From Euborellia annulipes (Eukaryota; Arthropoda; Insecta; Dermaptera; Anisolabididae): DNA of 64,000 nt. Positions 1 through 33,176 of the stretch are shown in pieces. Below the pieces are notes generated by a model. The model was not told the origin of the DNA. It searched no databases and worked only from the letters and a program-made list of their open reading frames with translations. The stretch's first letter is position 1, and the number at the start of each line of letters is the position of its first letter. The translations under genes were made by a program, and so were the position numbers. The stretch is taken from NCBI GenBank assembly GCA_023213315.1, contig JAKCPI010010880.1:186001-250000 (forward strand), given 5' to 3'.

Positions 1-62
1 ATATCCATTAAAATCTCGACATCGAATTTTTGACATGAATTCAATACTTTCTCTCTATATAT
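1..62 (-). repeat. Dispersed repeat 'family A', interrupted copy (continues at 804-848)
   Basis: The first 62 bases match the hairpin end of a repeat seen again at 4890, 18819, 21248, 40193, 54641, 55978 and 63610. The shared marks are the words CGACATCGAATTTTTGAC and ACTTTCTCTCTATAT. The copy resumes at 804-848 with ACATAGAGGTAAGAGAAA after a 741-bp insertion. The rest of the copy is beyond the left edge. Confidence 0.8.
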
Positions 63-803
63 GAGTCGACCATTTCCAAAAGTGTATAGTTGCATCGGCA
101 ACAAATTTTCAGGAAACAAGAAAAACCTCTATTCTATTAAACTCAAGAGTTCATTTATGACTGTTATGTTCATAAAATCTGTAAATAAATTAAGAACACA
201 ATTTACAAGATCTTAGGTCGGTATTATTTTCTATATAACAGTAACTGTTTTAAAATTCATCTAGGCACTTTTGGAAAAGTTTTTTGTATTTAGCAAGTTT
301 AGAATTGGATCTTTTGCAATTAGCGAGTTTTGGAACTGTAAATGCAACTGGCCAGTATCAATCAACATAGAAAAACAAAAAAGAAAATTCCATAAAAATA
401 GCAGGTCAGTCAACAATAATCATTATTAACAAGTGTAGAAATATAGGTCTGCACTATAAAAATGTCCCTCAGTTTACCAAATATACAATTTTGTGGAAGC
501 TATTCTTCATTGCAATTAGCAAGTTTTGGAAATGACTTCATGAAAGTCGCCATCTTTATGTTAGCAAGCAAGTAGTTTTGGAGCAGTTTGCAACAAGACA
601 GTTTTGGAAATGGAATGAAATGCAACTAGGCCCCCTGTTTGTATTTGTACTCGATTTTCAGTATTTGTTTTAAATAGGATATAGAAACTTTTTTCACAGG
701 AAAACTATTTTCAAATGTATATTTCAGTTGTGCGAACAACATGCTATTAAAATCTCAACTTTTCAAATTTTGTCAATAAGGCACTTTTGGAAATGGACGA
801 CTC
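63..803. mobile_element. 741-bp terminal-inverted-repeat DNA element nested in family A
   Basis: The ends at 63-84 and 782-803 are inverted copies over 22 bp with one mismatch; the core word is ATTTCCAAAAGTG on the left and CACTTTTGGAAAT on the right. The interior holds several copies of a GCAATTAGCAAGTTTTGGAA-like word, resembling subterminal repeats. No coding capacity is visible. Its removal rejoins the two halves of a family A copy at an AT-repeat target, so it is the younger insertion. The superfamily is not recognised. Confidence 0.75.
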
Positions 804-1006
804 ATATATATATATGTATATTAACATATACATAGAGGTAAGAGAAAATAAAAATACTTAAACATTATTTGGCCATCGTGACTAAGAAACGGACAAAAAA
901 TATGTTTATATTGAAATCTCGAAATTGTATAGTTATAGTAAATTTCTCCTGATTCCGTTCCTCAATTTGAAGAATTATATTAATTAAGAAAAAAGAAATA
1001 ACTTAC

Positions 1007-1226
1007 CAGTTTTTCTTGTTTAAAATCCATAAATTGTTGAATTCCAATAACTTGATCAGATGTAACATAGGCAATTTGATTTTTTGATTTGCAACATAAT
1101 ATATCAGTGAGTGGAGAAACAGAAACTATCTCGGATGCAATTTCATTACCTCTTTTTGCATCCATAAGTCTAAGAACACCTTTTAAAAGAAAATGCTTAG
1201 ATTAGAAATTATATTTGCTTATTAAA

Positions 1227-1267
<41 letters not shown>

Positions 1268-4200
1268 AAATAGTTTGAGTTAATGAGATTGGATGTTGCG
1301 TTTTTGTGAGGTGATGTGTTCAGCTTTTTCCTGAAAGAGACGGTCTATGGGCCAATAATCACAAAGTCAAAAGCTTCATGTTACATTCCAAAAGGGGTAC
1401 CTAATTTAAATATAAAATTTCAACCTCCTACCATTTCCGGAGCACCTCCCCCGCCCTCCTCCTAGCTACGCCACTGTTTGTCCCAAACCCAGTATTAATT
1501 AAGGATTTGTTAGATCTGGAGAAACCTAATTGACCATTTATTTATGTTCTTTTAATGCTTTTACAATGAATTTACTTTGTTTAAATCGAATTTTATGAAT
1601 TAATATAGTTTTGGCTAAAATTAATATATAATCGCTCAAAAAACCACTGTTTTGATTTGACATTCTTAAAATTCATAGCTTACTGAGTAATTAAAAAAAA
1701 AAATTGACATACTTATATACAACGACTCTGACCTAAAAGTGGGTAGTTTTTTGGGGGGTTCATATAAGAATTAATGATTAAGTTATTTTTTCCTAAATCT
1801 GCATCTCTTCCTGAATATTTCAGTGCAAATCTCAGGTTGATATGATGAAAACAAAGAGAGTTATGATTTATTTTCTAAAAAATATTACTTCATTTAGGAG
1901 TCTCGGAAAGGCTTCTCAAGCTCATTTTTTCCAACTTTAAGATTTTTTTTTCTCGAAAAGTAATATATATATAGGAATATTGTAATATAATTTTGGATTC
2001 TTACTAAGGATGATACAAGCAATAACTTTAGTGGTTAATGATAATTTTTTATCATAAAAAAGTCTAAAAAGGATCAGGTGATAGGAGCATTAAGTAGTTA
2101 AAGTAAACAATTTTTCAGAATTCAACATTAGATTTAAGGTCAATTTCCACTAGGTCGTGCCGCTGCCGTGCGATGTCGTAATCGCTTAAACGGACTTGCT
2201 TTTTAAATAGCATTGGAGAGCGGCAGACGGCACGGCACGGCAGCGGCATGACCTAGTGGAAATTGGCCTTTAGGTAACGATAGCATTAACGAAGTTAACA
2301 TTATTTGAATTTCGAACTGTAACTGTAAAGAATAAAGAATTAAATATACGAACCTCTATCAGTCGCAATCATAATATATATGCCATTTTTCTTAAGAATT
2401 TTTCCTTCGGGAATCATAGAATTTGGAATTAAAATTAAACCTTCTGGGCTATCGGGAATTGCGAAATTGCGAAGAGCTACTTTTTTTACACGATCCCAAA
2501 ATATAAATATCTAGAAAAAGTAAAAATTCATATTAAGTATTAAATAATAATATTGTATTTTGAGATCAACGATTTCTTTTATTAATATAAAGCTGTGTAT
2601 TTTGAAAAAATATCAATATTTTTAAAAACAATTACCTTATCTCGACCTATAGTTACAGCATGAATTCCATCAGTGTGGAAAACAATACTTATAACTGAAC
2701 TATAATGTCCATCTAAAATCGATATTAGTTCTCCAGTTATAAAATTCCAAATATAAAGTTTGCAATCCATTGCACTTGCCCAGATCTCACAACTACTTTC
2801 TGTTTCAGCCCATTCGACAACTGAAGTAACGCCCTAAAATGTTATAATAATAAATTAGAAAATAAATAATTACAATCAAGAGCAAGGTATGTTCAGTGAG
2901 GGACAATATTAAGTCCCACCCATGCGTTTTCTACTTGTGATTATTTCATTGTTTTTAAAAAAATATTATATATTTTTAATGGAAACTTTCATAGTTCAAA
3001 CCTAGAAAATTTCCAATAAAGATTTTCATTATCTTTTATAAAAACAATGAAATAATCACAAGTAGAAAACGCATGGGTGGGACTTAATATTGAACCTCAC
3101 TGTACAAATATATAAGTAAAGGAATAAATACTCTTAGGACTGGACAAACAAAACAATGTTGTAATCATTTAAAGTGATGTGATGCCCTAGGAATAATAAC
3201 GACTTAACCGAGACAAACATGGTGCCCAGAAAATGCCAATTAAGATGGCCAATAAAGATAGTGTCTTAATTTTATTGGGAGGGTGAAATTCAATACAAAT
3301 AATAATGTTTGTCTCTATCTGGGTTATTTCATTATTATCCCCAACGTTTTAATTCTAAATTGTCTTCAGGTCAGGATAAAAAGACTTGATGAAATACATA
3401 AGAATCAAAAATTTGCATCATCAGAGCATTGAAAAAAAAAATATATATATATATATATATATTCATTATACATGTTCCGCCATCAAAATCATTTGTGATG
3501 CGGAAAGAGAAAAGGGACCTCTTGTCGGCGAAGAAAAATTATCGGTACGGGCATTTTAGTCGAATTAGGTCAAAAATATATGGGTTTCAATTGAATACAT
3601 TTATTCAATATTTCCTATACAGAAAAATGTTCCTAATATATGTCAAATACTCACTTGATAAGTTGGAGCGCGTAGAGCATGTGTGCATTGTCCATGGTTT
3701 AAATCCCAAAGTCTTAGGGAACCATCTGATCCGCTAGTAACTAAAGTAATATCAGGAGCTGATGAATTGATATTCAAAGATCGAAGACATAAATTCGAAA
3801 CCATTCCTTTATGAAAATGTTTCCATTGCCGTTGTAAAGAACCATCTAAAATAAAAATATCAAAAGTTATTGAAATTTCTCTTAATTAAATAAGCATTTA
3901 TTTTTTTTTATTAAAGATAATATTAGGGTTTCTAATTTTGTGACTTGCCTTCATTATAATTAAAGTGAGGATTCCATAAAATATATTTCAAATTTATGTA
4001 ATCATGGTCAAAATATTTGAGCTATGATATAAATTTGAAACTAGAACGAAAGATGTTTTTAAGTCGTAAAAAATCTGGCATATATTTTCATCAAAATATA
4101 TCACTATATATATAAATCTCTATATACATAGATATATCTATATATATATATATATCACTAACATCACTATATATATATGCAAAGATAAGTTTTCTCGGGT

Positions 4201-6499
4201 TAAGTCGCGTGGGGTGCTGAGATTTACTCGACGTTTCGGCTCTCCTTTTGGAGCCATTTTCAAGAGAGAAGGAAGTTAGGAGGTAATGGTGGAGGGGGGT
4301 TGTTTACGGGGTCGCAGTCTTCCTAGTCCCCAGGTCAATTTGGTGGATGACTCAGAGGCGTGGATTGGTCTCTGAGAGCTGGAGGAAGGTTTGTTGTGTG
4401 TAATTGTGTTCGGTTTAGGTTGACTACGGGGCTTCAATCTGCCTACTCCCCAAGTCGGGGTGTTAGGCCCCAAAGTCAACCCAAACCGAACACAAACCCG
4501 ATTACACAGAACCAACCACTGTCCATTCCTCAGAGACAAACCCAGACCTCTGAGGCATCCACCAAACACACCACCAATACACAGACTTGGGGAGTAGGCA
4601 GATTGAGGCCCCGTAGTCAACCTAAACCGAACACAATTACACACAACAAACCTTCCTCCAGCTCTCAGAGACCAATCCACGCCTCTGAGTCATCCACCAA
4701 ATTGACCTGGGGACCAGGAAGACTGCGACCCCGTAAACAACCCCCCTCCACCATTACCTCCTAACTTCCTTCTCTCTTGAAAATGGCTCCAAAAGGAGAG
4801 CCGAAACGTCGAGTAAATCTCAGCACCCCACGCGACTTAACCCGAGAAAACTTATCTTTGCATACATCCGGTCGCGGAAACCTTCCAGAACATATATATA
4901 TTGAGAAAGTATTGGATTCATGTTAAAAATTCTATGTCGAGATTTTGATGGATATACATGTTTTGAGGACTGCTGAGTCAAAAAAAAAAGTAATTTTCGC
5001 AACATGGTCTTTCTGTCTGTGTGTCTGTCTGTCAAAAATTCAATTGAATCGGCTACCAATCAATTTAAATAAATAGCGACGGGGCCTAAATGGCCTCAGA
5101 TTTCAAAAAGAGTTGAAAAAAAACTAATGTTGCGGGCACCTTAAAAAGCGTGGGGCTCATAGGCGATCGCCTACTCAGCCTAATGGGTAATCAGGCACAA
5201 AACACAACTTTCTCTTACCTAAGGTATGAGAAAGTTGTGCGCTCTGCCACCAGTTACGCCAGATTTTTGTTTATTACATAAATATTCTTATGTTTATATA
5301 GGGTGTTTATTATTTTTGTCGGCTTGAATGCATTTGAAATTCTTTGCCTTTCAATAAAGCAAATTTTCAAAAAAAAAATTTACTTTTTCAAGAGATTTTT
5401 TTGATTTTATTTTTAAAAAAATACTGTTTAATTTCAATCAAAATTTGCCAAGAGAAACGTGACCAATTAGACAAATTGGTATTCTAATAAAGAATATTCT
5501 CTGATTGGACGTATATTTTAATAAATAAAACACTTAATATTAATTATATTCATTGTATTGTATAAATAAAAATTGTTAATATTATATTTCATATATATAT
5601 ATATATATGAATCTAATTTATTTTTTAAAATCTAATATGAAAGAGATCAGTTTTTTAAATACCTAACCAGTTCCATGCTTTAAGAAGTCCACTTTCATGA
5701 CTTGTTACGAGGAGATGCATTAAATCACCAGAACCCTTGCAGAAGGAGACAATACCATCTTCAGAATCTTGATTAGGATCTCCTCCTATTGTCCGGATTA
5801 CATTCCTCGGCTCGACTTCTAATATATTGACAAATTTGTTAAAGAGACAGAAGAGGTGCTCTCCATCTTCAGACCACTAAAAGGTAAAATATCTTATTAA
5901 TTATTACATTTTATATTTAGATTTATAAACAAAAAAAAGAGTAAAATTAACTAAATAAATATAAAATTTTATATTTTAAATCAAAAAAAATTTATTTTAA
6001 TATCAATGGAATAGTCCAATATTGCATTAACAAGATTCGTCCATGGAGTAAAACATCCTTTTTATCTAAATCATTTAAACTGAAAGAAATATGCATCGAT
6101 CAATGGAAAAATAACCTAGTGATGATATAAATATATATAAAATTAAAAAAAGAAGTCTATAATCATCAAGCATTTCTTGGATATATATAGTCTCAAAATA
6201 TCTGAAGTATTAAAGAACAAATGGGACAACAGTAGGATCATGCTGTAAGAGTCAAAATGCCATTTACAATTATGTATTATCTTTGAATTGAAAGGATATT
6301 ATTAAAAATCCACTAAAATTAAAAAAAAGTTAATTTAACAATAGTTAATCAGATTACCTCTATTTTGCCGCCAGTATAAAAAGCTCCCAAAGTTTTTTCA
6401 ATTACATATCTAAAAAGAAAGAATGTTAAAATAAATAATATAAAGAATAAATGCAAAATATTTAACTTACATTTCCTTAATTCTCAATTTACTAGCCAT
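1007..6499 (-). CDS. TBL3: TBL3/UTP13-like WD40 repeat protein, 5' seven coding exons (partial)
   Basis: The start is ATG at 6499-6497. Coding exons in transcript order are 6499-6471, 6409-6358, 5876-5663, 3845-3655, 2833-2636, 2510-2354 and 1179-1007, together 338 codons in one continuous frame. All introns are GT-AG. The protein begins MASKLRIKEIYVIEKTLG and continues with FYTGGKIEWSEDGEHLF, NILEV, SGSDGSLRLWDL and LDGHYSSVISIVFHTDG. These align in order with transducin beta-like 3, which has about 800 residues and thirteen WD repeats, so over half the protein lies left of the window. The family works in the U3 snoRNP/small-subunit processome in the nucleolus, maturing 18S rRNA. The gene is divergent from USP7. 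The donor after 2354 is the weak GTTCGT. Introns 3 and 4 hold repeats, including a hammerhead-type palindrome. Confidence 0.95.
1230..1267. repeat. (AT)n-(GT)n microsatellite
   Basis: This is a simple AT alternation that passes into a short GT run, just upstream (in transcript sense) of TBL3 exon 7. The remaining 1268-2130 is AT-rich intron with no supported feature. Confidence 0.9.
2136..2270. repeat. 135-bp hairpin element
   Basis: Arms of about 40 bp are inverted copies (left AATTTCCACTAGGTCGTGCC, right mirror CATGACCTAGTGGAAATT) around a loop of about 55 bp. It lies in the TBL3 intron between the exons at 2510 and 1179. It is a short non-autonomous foldback or MITE-like unit without coding content. 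Confidence 0.75.
2894..3102. mobile_element. TA-type MITE, CAGTGAGG family (copy 1)
   Basis: Terminal inverted repeats of about 60 bp begin CAGTGAGGGACAATATTAAG and enclose a short AT-rich centre; the right flank is TA. The same family occurs at 22111, 22315, 24223, 24431 (split) and 14254 (one arm). Long inverted arms beginning CAGTG beside TA fit a non-autonomous Tc1/mariner-type element mobilised in trans. Confidence 0.85.
3432..3462. repeat. poly-A/(AT)n tract
   Basis: A poly-A run continues into an AT alternation in a TBL3 intron. The short plus-strand ORF over it is an artefact of low complexity. Confidence 0.85.
4179..4863. mobile_element. 685-bp inverted-repeat element with hammerhead-like motifs
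   Basis: Arms of about 270 bp are near-perfect inverted copies, running from GCAAAGATAAGTTTTCTCGG to its mirror. Each arm has a motif ending GAAACGTC: minus strand 4230-4263 and plus strand 4778-4811. Its stem II is GGCTCC-AAAA-GGAGAGCC. The 5' core reads TTGAAAA, a departure from CTGANGA, so activity is doubtful. The centre and right arm hold in-frame tandem units starting at 4466, 4607 and 4727. No reverse transcriptase is visible. The likely source is a Penelope-type retroelement. Confidence 0.8.
4890..5035 (+). repeat. Family A partial copy
   Basis: This shares with the other family A copies the words GAGAAAGTATTGGATTCATG, GTCGAGATTTTGATGGATAT and the GTCTGTCTGTGTGTCTG run. It is truncated and followed directly by a SINE-tail-like segment. 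Confidence 0.8.
5036..5110 (+). repeat. SINE-tail-like repeat segment
   Basis: The words GGCTACCAATCAATTTAAAT and GACGGGGCCTAAATGGCC recur at 7190-7265, 37335-37390, 44865-44945 and 51707-51770. In two of those places the segment follows a tRNA-like head, so it is probably the body of a SINE. Confidence 0.6.
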
Positions 6500-7430
6500 A
6501 ATGGCAGTATGAAAATCACACGTGCAATTATAATTATTTTTATTAAAATAAATGCAAGGCAAAAGTTAAAGAATAATTAATTAATGTCATACATGGAAAT
6601 GATTAAATTAAGAATTCATTGTGTTATAAAATTTTATAGAAAAATGATTGAATTATAATTTGAGAAATTAAATAAGAAAAATCAGATTTGCTAAGTTTTA
6701 AATACACTTTAAATTATAATGCCAGGCTATGGCAACCATGATGGCAACTTCTGTGGGAGAAATTGAAATCCATAGTTCTAGACTGATTCAGTCGCTAATC
6801 GTGGCGCTAGAGTCGGCGCTGTCAAATTTTAGCATGAAATTCTTCCCTGAGTTGCTGAATTCATCTCTCTGGCTATGACACCAGGTGTAACTAGGGCATA
6901 ACTAGGGGGGTGTTGGGAGGGGGAGGCCTGCCCCCCCCCCCCCCAGAAAGCTCCTTGCCCCAAGAAAAATTGAGAAAATATGGGGCTTTCCAGACCCACC
7001 GGAGGATAGCTGGTCCCATGCCCCCCCCCCCCCCAGCCAAATTCACTAGTTACGCCCATGTTAATCTGTAATAATACCAGGGGCGGATTAAAGAGGGGGG
7101 CGGTGGGGGCGATCGCCTCCCCCCCCGAGAAGAAATTCAAACAGTTATAAAAACTAGTAAACTGAAGAAATTATTATTTCCGCTCTTTCAATTGAATTTG
7201 TTACCAATCAATTTAAATAAATAGGAAAGGGGTCTGAATGGCCATAGATGCCGACAAAGTCCGTAAATAAAAAAAAAATTTTTTAAAAACGCCCCCCCCC
7301 CCCCCAGACAAAATTGCATTAATCTGCCACTGAATACCCTTCTCATTTGGTCGTCCAGATTCGTTCTCCAACTCCAGCCTTCGCTGGCTGGAATTGGTTA
7401 AAATTGTGGCCTTCATGCCAAAAAAAGTTA
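6500..7430. other. Intergenic segment with hAT-like G/C-run repeats
   Basis: No gene is visible in the upstream region of TBL3. At 6890-7110 there are several runs of ten or more C or G beside words such as GGGGCGGAT, typical of the hAT-like MITE debris seen better preserved at 26323 and 35661. A SINE-tail-like segment lies at 7190-7265. Confidence 0.55.
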
Positions 7431-7580
7431 TTTAAAAATTTGTCAAAATTCCCTAAACATAGGGTTACCAAAATTTATATTCCACAAATCCTTTCTCTAG
7501 TTATAATGACAGATAAATGAAATTATAAGTTGGCATTAAAAATAAAAGGAAATTGATAATATGATTTAAAAAAAAAAAAG

Positions 7581-7672
7581 TGCAGGAAGTGGATTTGAAC
7601 TCGCGAAGTTTGGTTACGTGAGAGTGGAAAAAATTTAGAAAGCATGAGGACGAATTAACCACCTGAGCCACC
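7581..7672 (-). repeat. tRNA-like SINE head, left palindrome arm
   Basis: This is the mirror of the segment at 8784-8875. Read on the minus strand it has GGTGGCTCAGGTGGTTA (A-box-like) and GAGTTCAAATCC (B-box-like), with far wider spacing than a functional tRNA allows. Confidence 0.65.
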
Positions 7673-8783
7673 GTTTGTTTTATTGCTTTAGAGAAAAATT
7701 AGCCATATAAGAAACATGAAATAAAAAAAAATTAAAAAATTTTTAATATTCCACATATGATATATCATTTTTCTTTACTTTTTATGCAGATTAATAATTT
7801 ATAATTAAAATTTCATTAGTATGGATAGTTTTCAAATAATTCAATGGACAAAGGGCAGATTGTTTAGGCCTTGATGTAATTAAACCAAAAGCTCTATCTA
7901 ACATATGATACATGTCATTAATTCTTGAATTTCCCCTGATTCCAGAGAACTAAAGCCCTTTTAATTATATAATCTAATTTGGGAGTTATTGGCGATCAAA
8001 GTTAAGCTTATTTTCGCCCTTAATGACATCAACACTCAATTCTATATTATCGAAAAAATTTATTCGTCTGATCAAAACCAAATTTTTACCAGAGATTTAT
8101 AATTAAAAAATGAGTTTTTTTCTAAAGTTTCATTGAGATTGGTAAAGAAATAAATAAAATATTGACTATTTTGTAAATTGAGTTTTAGAATTTGGGATCC
8201 CGGATGGGTAAAGTAGACTCGGTTTATAGAACCGAGTCTAGGCTTGACCCATCTGGGATCCCAAATTCTAAAACTCAATTTACAAAATAGTCAATATTTT
8301 ATTTATTTCTTTACCAATCTCAATGAAACTTTAGAAAAAAACTCATTTTTTAATTATAAATCTCTGGTAAAAATTTGGTTTTGATCAGACGAATAAATTT
8401 TTTCGATAATATAGAATTGAGTGTTGATGTCATTAAGGGCGAAAATAAGCTTAACTTTGATCGCCAATAACTCCCAAATTAGATTATATAATTAAAAGGG
8501 CTTTAGTTCTCTGGAATCAGGGGAAATTCAAGAATTAATGACATGTATCATATGTTAGATAGAGCTTTTGGTTTAATTACATCAAGGCCTAAACAATCTG
8601 CCCTTTGTCCATTGAATTATTTGAAAACTATCCATACTAATGAAATTTTAATTATAAATTATTAATCTGCATAAAAAGTAAAGAAAAATGATATATCATA
8701 TGTGGAATATTAAAAATTTTTTAATTTTTTTTTATTTCATGTTTCTTATATGGCTAATTTTTCTCTAAAGCAATAAAACAAAC

Positions 8784-8875
8784 GGTGGCTCAGGTGGTTA
8801 ATTCGTCCTCATGCTTTCTAAATTTTTTCCACTCTCACGTAACCAAACTTCGCGAGTTCAAATCCACTTCCTGCA
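8784..8875 (+). repeat. tRNA-like SINE head, right palindrome arm
   Basis: The A-box-like word lies at 8784-8800 and the B-box-like word GAGTTCAAATCC at 8854-8865, followed by a poly-T stretch. No cloverleaf acceptor stem can be formed, so this is called a Pol III-derived repeat and not a tRNA gene. Confidence 0.65.
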
Positions 8876-9026
8876 CTTTTTTTTTTTTTTAAATCATATT
8901 ATCAATTTCCTTTTATTTTTAATGCCAACTTATAATTTCATTTATCTGTCATTATAACTAGAGAAAGGATTTGTGGAATATAAATTTTGGTAACCCTATG
9001 TTTAGGGAATTTTGACAAATTTTTAA

Positions 9027-9448
9027 AAAGCCTTTTTTTAAGGATAATGCGGGGGTAGAATCATGGAAATGCAAAGAAAGAAACAGGAAAGAAAGTAATT
9101 AGTGCATTGCTGCTCCACTGGTAATTTTTTAAGATGGCGCATGAGATGGTTAATCAATTTTCTTTTATATTAAAATAAAAACAAAATTGAGAAACAACAC
9201 AAATTTTAAAAGAAAAAAAAAATAGAAAATTTAATAAAATAAATATTTTAAAGTGTTTCCACAAGTTTTTGATGTTTTTTTTTTTTTTTTTTTTTATATG
9301 ACGCCGTAATTTTGATTTTTTTTTTTTTTTAATTACAAAATAACTAAATTACAAGAATCGATAGCTGTCATGAATATATTTATATTGTTATCATTGTTGG
9401 GGAATTTAGAACAATCATTTTTAAATTCAAAATATTTAAACTTCTTTC

Positions 9449-9482
<34 letters not shown>

Positions 9483-9640
9483 TTGTAAATAATTAAAATA
9501 TTATTTTATGCATTAATTATCAATATGAATGAATATAAATTAATTAAATTTGAATAAATATGAAATATCGAAGATTAAATAAAGATAATGAAATTTATAG
9601 AAAAACTTGTATTTATTAAAGTTGATAAGAGATGGCAGTA
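9027..9640. other. AT-rich intergenic stretch with homopolymer tracts
   Basis: It contains long poly-T tracts at 9277-9295 and 9318-9331 and a poly-A tract at 9455-9479. I see no gene, SINE head or inverted repeat here. Confidence 0.6.
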
Positions 9641-10247
9641 AGAAGCAAATTCATCGCCCTCACCGGCTTGCCGGGTAACCAAATCTCTTAATGGGCGACG
9701 ATGCTGTTTCGGGCGTTTTCACAAGTCGAATCCAACTTAATACTTCTTGTTTTCGTCTATTTTAACTTTTCCCAATTCATTTTGAGAAATACTTACAAAC
9801 AACGGCAGTGAATACGTGATTTTACTTTATGTCGAAAGGCGAAGGATTTCGCGGTGGCCGAGGAGACGCGAAAAGCGGACACAAGTCTGCTTGTCCCGCA
9901 GCCTGACCGACTAGAGCCATTTCTGCTAGCACACCACCACCATTTTGTTTATTTGTCTGATAAAAAGTTGTTTAATACTGCTTCGTGTTAAAGCACTATT
10001 ACCATCTCTAGTGAATTTTTATCTATTACAATTTGGAGAATAAATTAATTTCTTGAAGTATATATGGTTCGATCGTTTCCCCTGGTAACAGGGGTCGCAC
10101 AAATCTGCAGACATTGGGCGCATCGCAAGTAAACACGTTAAGGTGACCGTGTCCGGTAAAAATTCGTATAATCCAAGTAAAGAACGTGCGGTCACAGTCG
10201 GTCTGAAGAAGTCCAAACTCCCTAGCCAAATTGGAACCACCGAAAAT
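9640..10247 (+). promoter_or_regulatory. USP7 upstream region / probable 5' leader
   Basis: This block is clearly less AT-rich than its surroundings, with clustered CpG-containing words such as TTCGCGGTGGCCGAGGAGAC. It ends at the USP7 start codon. The frame of USP7 is open upstream to a TAA at 10086 with no earlier ATG, which supports the chosen start. No TATA box or other core promoter motif can be assigned with confidence. Confidence 0.5.
9829..9906 (+). CDS. Possible 25-residue upstream ORF ahead of USP7
   Basis: ATG at 9829 opens a frame reading MSKGEGFRGGRGDAKSGHKS and five further residues before TGA at 9904-9906. It is arginine/glycine-rich and lies in the GC-richer block 340 bp before the USP7 ATG. 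If the transcript starts upstream of 9829 and this part is not spliced out, it would be an upstream ORF able to damp USP7 translation. It may equally be chance or belong to an untranslated exon. Confidence 0.3.
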   Translation: MSKGEGFRGGRGDAKSGHKSACPAA

Positions 10248-31737
<21,490 letters not shown>

Positions 31738-31958
31738 AAAGCCTCTACGACATCTCTTAACACCTTTTCTGCCTCTTCTGACCCTTGGCTATTAATTTGT
31801 TACCGGAACAACACTTATCTGCCTTTTTTTTATTTCTCTTTCTTTACACCCCCCCCCCCCCCATTCTCTCCCTCCCAATCCAAGACTGACACTATTCACA
31901 TCCGCTCTTCTCCTGCTCGATTATTCAAAAGAGAAAAATAATAAATAAAAAAGAAAAA

Positions 31959-31989
<31 letters not shown>

Positions 31990-33172
31990 AAACCAAGCAC
32001 TAACCATTTCTATTTCATGACGGTATATATAAATAAAATATAAATAAATGAAGAGATATATATTGATTGCTAGGTTAGCTTGCGATAAGGTGCGTCCTAC
32101 AGACTGAAAAGACGCGTGTTTTATTTGTTAAATTTTTGTAATTTTAAATTTAATGAAGCTGAAGATGTCTTGATTGCTCCCATTTTTTAATGGGCTTTTT
32201 CAGCACTCTTATTATAAAGCAAAAAAAAAAAAAAATGGTTACTCGTTTCTTAGTCTTTCAAGTTAAAAGAACTCGCCGGATATTCTATTCCGGATACGTC
32301 AGAGGTTTAAAAAAAAAAAAAATAAAATAATTAATAAATAAACAAGATGAAAATGGCATCACTCAAGGAAAAACTTTTCGTTACAGCTATACATCTGTAA
32401 ATAGTTTTTTGTCTGTCAAAATTAATTTAAAATAAAAATATATAAAAATGAAATTTAGAGGTATACTAAGCTGGATTATTCGTTATTCGTCCCTTAAGGC
32501 TTATTAAAAACTGTTCCTAAAACTCATATTCCAGAAATACAATTAATTATTATATCTTGGAAAAAATTTATTTATAATAATTTTTAAATTAAACATTTTA
32601 TTTTAAAATATTTATTAAATTATATTTAATACCAAAAAAAATTATTCTTTATGATTGTGTTTATATTAAAATATATTTATGTATCACACACTTTTCAACG
32701 AACAAATTAATGTATTAATATGTATATATATATACATACATCTCTTAATTCTATATATATATATATATATATTATATGGGTATTTCTGGGATATTAAAAT
32801 CTTTTCCTCTAGAGCAGGTTAATTTGTTTGGTCTCTCTCCTATTAATTAATTAAAAAAAAAAATTCATTGTAATATTTTAGATTTAACAAAAATCAACAA
32901 AAAAATCTCTTGTGTAAAAAATTTAATGTTCAAAACTTCCCAAAAAGTACCCATTAATTTAAAAAAAATTTACATATTTTATTCACGAGAAATTTTTTTT
33001 TTTTTAATATTTGGTTGTAAATGATTACATAACATTTTTGATCATTTTATTTATCTCGATTCTTTTTTTATGTTATTTATTTGTGGAATTTGTTTATAAA
33101 TGTTAAATTGGTACGGAAGCTATTAAATTTTTATAGAAATCTATCATCTCCTCTCTTTCATAAATAGTTGGA
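31738..33172. other. USP7 3' untranslated/intergenic stretch
   Basis: It follows the TAG of USP7. It holds a C run (31849-31862), AATAAA-type words at about 31940-31950 that could serve polyadenylation, and AT microsatellites (31967-31990, 32720-32771). No further gene is seen. Confidence 0.6.
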
Positions 33173-33176
33173 TTAA

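Larger units (their letters stand above)
7431..9026. mobile_element. 1.6-kb near-perfect palindrome (foldback element)
   Basis: Two arms of about 795 bp are almost identical inverted copies around a 5-bp centre near 8228, where TAGACTCGGTT faces AACCGAGTCTA. Only scattered mismatches are seen. Each arm contains a tRNA-like SINE head with A- and B-box-like words. There is no long ORF; the 68-residue frame over the centre is a product of the symmetry. It lies between the divergent TBL3 and USP7 genes and could extrude a cruciform. An assembly inversion artefact cannot be excluded from sequence alone. Confidence 0.9.

Noticed and set aside
3429..3737. 102-codon plus-strand frame starting in an AT repeat
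   Set aside because: It begins in low-complexity AT and then overlaps the opposite strand of TBL3 exon 4 (3655-3845); it is a shadow frame.
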